NCBI RefSeq assembly: GCF_037975245.1 | Contig: NC_092581.1 | Location: forward strand, 14,041,303 to 14,105,302 | Direction: 5' to 3' | DNA: 64,000 nucleotides | Source of the DNA: Apostichopus japonicus | Lineage: Eukaryota; Echinodermata; Holothuroidea; Aspidochirotida; Stichopodidae | Shown: positions 59,501 to 64,000 of the stretch, one piece after another | Position numbering within the stretch: the stretch's first letter is position 1 | How the letters are laid out: the number at the start of each line of letters is the position of its first letter | The notes under the pieces: model-generated | What the model saw: only the letters and a program-made list of their open reading frames with translations | Database searches by the model: none | Told to the model about the DNA's origin: nothing | Translations under genes and position numbers: made by a program

Positions 59501-62500
59501 ATAACACAAATACAGTGCTTACTTCGTAAGTCTCAGACGATCGAATTCGATTCCTCGAAACCCTAATACTATCGATGCGGTAATGGCATTGTGAAAATGT
59601 TATGAAGTCTTGTTTATATATCAAATGTTGACAAAGGTATGATAAAAAGTTTAAATCCTTCCTCGGGGATTTAACTTTCTAACAGAATCATGGACATACC
59701 GAGTTTTAATTTTCCTCATCTCCATTTTGGGTTCCTTTTGATTCTTTATTTAGATTTTTTTTTTACGCTATTCGATACGTTTTTTTTTACGATACGCTTC
59801 TTACGCTTGGTGATGAGAATGGTATATAGCTTATTTATATTCGTTTTATTCGGTGCGCAAAAGTTACACCATGTACTGTTGTGAACAATTGCAATCTTGT
59901 TTTAGTAATACACGCTAGGTTTGGATGGAGTGCCGACCAAATTAATAAAATAAGCAGTTTGCATGGTCTTTGACACAATCTAATCGATGCATATTCAACC
60001 ATCCGGGGATTTGCATAACGAATACTGTGAAGCTTTACATATTCAACAATTACATGAATAATCTGAGTAAGCTATTATGCTTAAATAGTCCACGTTATCA
60101 AAAACGTCTCGCAAATTTAGGGGGAAGCGATTTAATACGAAGGAACGAACGATCGAACGATATGGAATATCTCATTTATAATGGGGGGGGGGGGGAGGGT
60201 GCACAATTATGTGTGGGTATGTGAAGGCTTAGTCAGATGTAGAGTTACTAGAGTATAAACAACCTAACACAATAAACAACTTTAATTCGACATCAAGATG
60301 TTCAGAGTTTGATATATGTTACAGCATTAAACATCTGACCATATAAATCGAGAAGGATTGGCTACAAGACATACGGCGATTTAGGGAACGTGGTTTTGAT
60401 TTAAACCGCATTCTATAATTTATAGCACAAATAGAACGATTTCTTGGCAATCCTCGGTGACAAAGGGATTAGATTCCAAGAATCCCTTTATACCATTCTT
60501 GTGGATTCATTTTGAATATATTACTTCTGACATGCCTTATTCCCTTTGTTAATTTTGATACTGATGTCAGAAGTTTAATATCCTGCAGTATGCTTGTTTG
60601 TCCATATGCACAATTTTTAAATAATGCAATATTTAGCTGTAATTTCTCATAGCTAATAATTTGGCATACCATCTCTGACAAATGTTCAAGAGGAAGGTGG
60701 TGGGGGGGGGGGGGGTGGGGGAAGAGAGCGGGTGGCAGTACCAACCCTTACCCTTCCCTTTTATTTCCATCCACAGATACCCTTTGTCCTTAAATTAACA
60801 ATAATAATATCGATAATTGCACGTAAAGGATTGTGTACACAAAAATGAAATATCTAATATCGTATTTTAGATATTCGCATACCAATTTAATACACCTTTC
60901 ATTTCAACATTCTAATTTCGACCACAAACCACATGTTGTTAAACATGCTGCCCATATGTTACCACACTGATCGTCTTATTTACACACATGCAGGGATAAG
61001 GAGGGGGGGGGGGTTAAACCAGTTTGTTTTTCATTTCAAAATTTCAAAATTTGATCCATTTTTCAAATATTTCACAAACGATCGATATCTCACTGACTGA
61101 CACAAGAAGTAGGTCAAAACTGTAAAATTATATTGAGACATGGTGAAAACAAAATGGCACTGGTGTATCTGTTGCTAAGAGCGGAAAGGAGGGGCACGTG
61201 ATCAGGTATTACGCCAAATAGAGCCAAAAACAAGGATGTAAAATAGGTCACATGGGCCGGAGACACACGCATCGCGACCCACACTGTCCCTCCTAGTAAT
61301 TTCCGCCGTAAATATAACAATCAGACTAAATGAAGTCTAACTAGTCTGAGAGCAGACTTACAGAGAGTTTTTATCCCTTGCAGAAACAAAATGTTCTTGA
61401 AGGCAAACGAGATTTTGGGCCGAAGTTTGTTTAGTCGAGGGCCGCAATGAAGTCTTCTCCGGACCGGATTTGGCCTAAAGGCCCCCCCCCCCCAATCCTA
61501 TAGTGATAGCCCCTGATATAGGTGTGTTAGTTACGTATCGTACGATCTTATTATGATTGAATTGATATAATTTCAACTTACCCCAAGCATATCTCTGAGA
61601 TAGAAAAATTTAGCTTCGTGTTTGTAGTACTGGTATGTAACGTAGAAGACGGTAATGTTGACACATGACCAGAAGACCTGCGGATATTAAATAATGATAG
61701 GCCCTATTATTAAAGAAATATGGACTGGAAGTTTAATCATTCTTTGCAGTTGTTAAGGATAAAAAACACTCTCTGTATAATATCAAACGTATGCATAGAG
61801 CTTTTAAACACATTGGTGATAACAATGGTTTTCGTGTGTTTCTTCTAAACAATAAATATGGGGTTTTCACCTTTTGTGATGTTTGGACCATGGGGGTATT
61901 ACTTCGTGATATATTTGGACGTTCAGGCCTCAAATCGTACCCCGTTACAGAGGTAACACTTTCTACACGTCCAAAAGCAAAAACTCGATTATACAGAAAC
62001 GGATCATTAACGTCAGCATGCCACGAAGCTTACATAATATATACAGAACAGCACGTGTTCACGGAAAACTGTCGCTATATACCTTTTTTTCGCGGCCCAA
62101 TTCGCTGCACGTCATATTTTGTATACGAGAAAGCCAACTCTTTCCTTTCATGGGCAACGAGACATTACACCGAGTCATTACACCATGCGCAGGTGAAGTC
62201 ACACAAGCAATTAAGACATTCCCTATAGGCATGAAAACTAATCAAGTTCATTGTACTGATACCTATAGCAGGCCGCCTACACAGCTTCCCCAATAGCCCA
62301 ACATCGCGGGCTTCTGATGCAAATATTCTCCTCCCATTGTTGTTGTGGTCTGTTTGGGGAATATTAAAATTCCTGGATACAAACACTTTGACTGTTAAAC
62401 AAATTGATCACGTACGCCAGATTTACAATGTGTACTAGACTGCACCGCCATAAGATATCCTACAGCAAGGTGTAGGTGGATGCATGCATATTCAGTTAGG

Positions 62501-63178
62501 AATGGTTTATTGCTATTAAACATCCTTATTCCCTCTTCCTCCCCAACCTCACCCCGTATCGGATTAACAGATGCTCGCCCTCCCGCGTTAACAACTTGAT
62601 GTCAAGTTCATGTCTCGCCTGTCAGTGCTCACGGAGGCCCCTTAATCTCGGGGAGCATTCGTGCTGCGGGACCCTCATTTTGGGGACCCTTCATCTTGCG
62701 GTTCCGTGATCTTTTTATTGAATATCCGGCACCCCCTACCCCTCCCTCATCGACTGTCGGTGGCGACAGAAGAAGACGACGACGTTCTGAACGAAACTTC
62801 GAATCCTTATAACTGTCACACCTCCCCCAAGCTCACCCGCCCCCTCCTGTAACTCCACCTATGGCAAACTTTAAATTGACCAGAAGTGAATAAAAAATAT
62901 ATATATAGCGCCACGCACATTGTAATTACACCTCTTCATTCAGCTTCTGATAATCTCTCGTTATACAACCTGACCTTATAAAGTTACAGTAGGCAGACCA
63001 TCCGCAATATTCTCTGTTTGAAATTTGGTAAAAACAAAAAGACAAAACATACAAATTTAACATCAAAATCCTCAAAGGAACAAAATGTCGACCTCATTTA
63101 CAGTCATATTGGATGCTAATTTACCTTAGGGTGCAACAAGACACGTTTTATGGTCGCGGTCATGGCGACTCTTGACAT
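44546..63178 (-). CDS. NOX4: NADPH oxidase 4, complete or nearly complete
   Basis: Membrane NADPH oxidase that passes electrons from NADPH through FAD and two haems to O2. Seventeen minus-strand exons: 63125-63178, 61582-61677, 58039-58149, 55735-55816, 54420-54517, 52527-52554, 51627-51699, 51116-51196, 50467-50629, 49529-49693, 48671-48733, 48229-48289, 47813-47882, 46226-46345, 45660-45774, 45093-45256, 44546-44669. They join to 1668 nt, 555 aa. NOX4-specific blocks: [22 protein letters not shown] and a C-terminus ending NEDNFA. Haem histidines 103/117 and 192/205 are spaced 14 and 13 apart. The extracellular E-loop keeps the NOX4 cysteines 224 (THVPGC) and 250. FAD site HPFT at 332-335. 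NADPH site VDGPFGG and AGGVGITPF at 406-414. LGRP follows, and the usual CGP is CGS at 524-526. NOX4-type enzymes are constitutively active with p22phox and release H2O2 (family knowledge). The first exon (ATG at 63178, a second ATG at 63163) is the least certain part. Confidence 0.93.
46560..47195. repeat. Tandem duplication of ~315 bp in NOX4 intron 13
   Basis: 46560-46878 and 46880-47195 share long blocks: TTTCAGGATGCTT, GGATTTTCCTCAACT, and GAAGAGCGCTATACCC followed by ATTTACATAGTTTCGGG. The second copy is followed by shorter partial repeats (ATAAGGNTATAGCCTTACAAAA) up to about 47375. Confidence 0.85.
48991..49342 (+). repeat. ~350-bp direct repeat, copy 1 (NOX4 intron 10)
   Basis: Nearly the same as 53154-53511, from CAATGTCGCCCTCTC to TGTCTCTTCTCA, including CAACATGTGATGG and CATACATGTACATCAGAACG. 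No terminal repeats or ORF, so it may be a segmental duplication or an unnamed repeat. Confidence 0.85.
51410..51650 (-). repeat. 29-bp minisatellite containing repeated splice donors, overlapping NOX4 exon 7 end
   Basis: Read on the minus strand, the end of exon 51627-51699 (CTCTCCGTGCCCACTATCAG, then GTAAAC) is the first unit. About seven more follow, each 29-31 bp, of the form GTAAACCTCCCCTCCATG plus CCCACCTTCAG. Five of the downstream units keep a GT at the donor position (AAGTAAAC, AGGTTAAC, AGGTAAAA, AGGTACAC, AGGTAACC). The array arose from the exon-intron boundary. Confidence 0.85.
53154..53511 (+). repeat. ~350-bp direct repeat, copy 2 (NOX4 intron 5)
   Basis: Second copy of 48991-49342, same orientation, about 4.2 kb away, with scattered substitutions and small indels. 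Confidence 0.85.
53849..53889 (+). pseudogene. Inverted fragment of NOX4 exon 9
   Basis: About 40 bp starting CCCGTTTGGGGTAAAGAGG and ending TTTACAGAAAATT match the coding strand of NOX4 exon 50467-50629 ([12 protein letters not shown]) with one mismatch. Here they lie on the plus strand, inverted relative to the gene, inside its intron 5. Flanks do not match. Confidence 0.75.
54255..54322 (+). repeat. (CACCCT)n / (CACCC)n microsatellite
   Basis: CACCCTCACCCTCACCC units then CACCCCACCCC. Simple repeat next to NOX4 exon 5. A similar C-rich run (CCAACCCCCCAA) is at about 50930-50982. Confidence 0.8.
61141..61195 (-). pseudogene. Remnant duplicate of NOX4 exon 4 end plus intron
   Basis: Matches 55708-55760 at roughly 9 of 10 positions over about 55 bp (shared TGGTGAAAA, CTGGTGTANCTGTTGC, GCGGAAAGGAGG-like block). 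In the real exon this encodes ASFLLMAT followed by the donor GTAC. In the remnant the donor GT reads AT and the homology stops mid-exon, so it cannot act as an exon. Confidence 0.7.
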
Positions 63179-64000
63179 ATCTGTATTTTGTATAGACACA
63201 TTCCAAAACAAGTTTGTTTTCGGTTTGCCAAATATAGGTGCGACCAGGCGTAGGTGTGATAGTATCCCGGCAATCGGAAGTGACGACAGACGAAGGGCAT
63301 TCGCTAGTTCACGCTGATAACCGACGTTTGTTTGTACACGGATCCCCGTCCTTAACAATGTTTTTGTGTTATTATCAATAACAGATTTTTTGAATTTAGG
63401 GCTATGTCGAAGTGATGCATACACCATGAGTTATGACGACGCATCGTTACCATTTACGTACGAGACGCATATAAACACTATCCTCTGTGTCAAGAAAAAG
63501 ATACAACATCAAGTACATACATTAATAAGACTGTGACAGACAGACAGACAGACAGACAAGAGTCCAACATTTGCCCTCGACTTTCACATTTTAGACAATC
63601 TTTGTCGATACCACTCCAACCAATCATTTTACCCAAGCGCCCTTCCCTTGAATCCGTGGTTCCACAATCTACCCTTTCCCATTCCTGTCGAACGCTTCAT
63701 ATGACGAAGTTCGTTAATAACCGTCGTCCATATACGTTAGCAACCGGCACCCATCCACCACCCCCCCCCATCTCCCGCACCATAACGTTGCACTCCTTTT
63801 ACAGGCGTTATTAGCGACCCCCCCCCCCCTCGTTGTACCGTAATGAATTCTACTTCTTCAAATGTATAGTGGTCAACTTTGTCAAATGGCTGCGCATTTT
63901 GTTCTTCGGGTTAGAAGATAACAAAGCTTCAATGTTCCGTTTTGAATTATAGTAACGACTTGATCAAGTCTAAAACAACCGCAGATAACTATATTAGCTG
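63179..64000 (-). promoter_or_regulatory. Upstream region of NOX4 (putative 5' UTR/promoter)
   Basis: Positioned upstream of the first NOX4 coding exon. The open frame continues upstream of the ATG (to 63427), but that part has no NOX similarity. Contains a (GACA)n microsatellite at about 63536-63557. No further gene seen up to the window edge. Confidence 0.35.

Noticed and set aside
63116-63427. Longer NOX4 N-terminus starting further upstream (103 residues)
   Set aside because: The upstream part has no NOX similarity, and vertebrate NOX4 begins shortly before the first membrane helix; I used the ATG at 63178 instead.

Overview
This is a eukaryotic genomic window. It has long AT-rich introns with canonical GT/AG junctions, tRNA-derived SINEs, hAT-type and TTAA-type DNA transposon remnants, a decayed LINE and many minisatellites, and no prokaryotic signals. 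The encoded proteins are closest to vertebrate proteins of the same families (LRRK2, RWDD1, HGD, NOX4). Together with the repeat style this suggests an invertebrate deuterostome, most likely an echinoderm. I cannot prove the species from sequence alone.

Layout. (1) 600-10864, + strand: the 3' part of a LRRK2-like Roco kinase gene (kinase C-lobe and WD40 domain, eight exons, 584 codons plus stop; the 5' part lies outside the window). (2) 10865-16378: intergenic, with a three-level nested transposon (11681-13135) and a SINE. (3) 16379-20235, - strand: complete RWDD1 (seven coding exons, 236 aa). (4) 20236-25250: intergenic, with a decayed LINE (20468-21534) and an inverted second copy of the nested transposon (22779-24117). 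RWDD1 therefore sits between two inverted repeats. (5) 25251-42144, + strand: complete homogentisate 1,2-dioxygenase, HGD (13 coding exons, 437 aa), whose introns hold an hAT MITE, SINEs, a foldback element and two minisatellites. (6) 42145-44545: short intergenic stretch. (7) 44546-63178, - strand: complete or nearly complete NADPH oxidase 4, NOX4 (17 coding exons, 555 aa). It includes a 28-nt microexon, and its introns carry duplicated fragments of its own exons. (8) 63179-64000: NOX4 upstream sequence.

The four genes are functionally unrelated (kinase signalling, DRG/translation-factor partner, tyrosine catabolism, H2O2 production) and I see no operon-like logic. All exon sets were joined by hand from splice sites, protein similarity and phase. 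All four joins give uninterrupted frames divisible by three.

I see no convincing new multi-gene system. The unusual material is structural. Tandem repeats lie on or next to splice junctions: a donor-bearing 29-bp array at NOX4 exon 7, a 49-bp array running up to a LRRK2 acceptor, and a 33-bp array after HGD exon 9. A SINE tail supplies a RWDD1 splice donor. Transposons are nested three deep with perfect target-site duplications and present in inverted copies around RWDD1. Pieces of NOX4 exons are scattered in its own introns.
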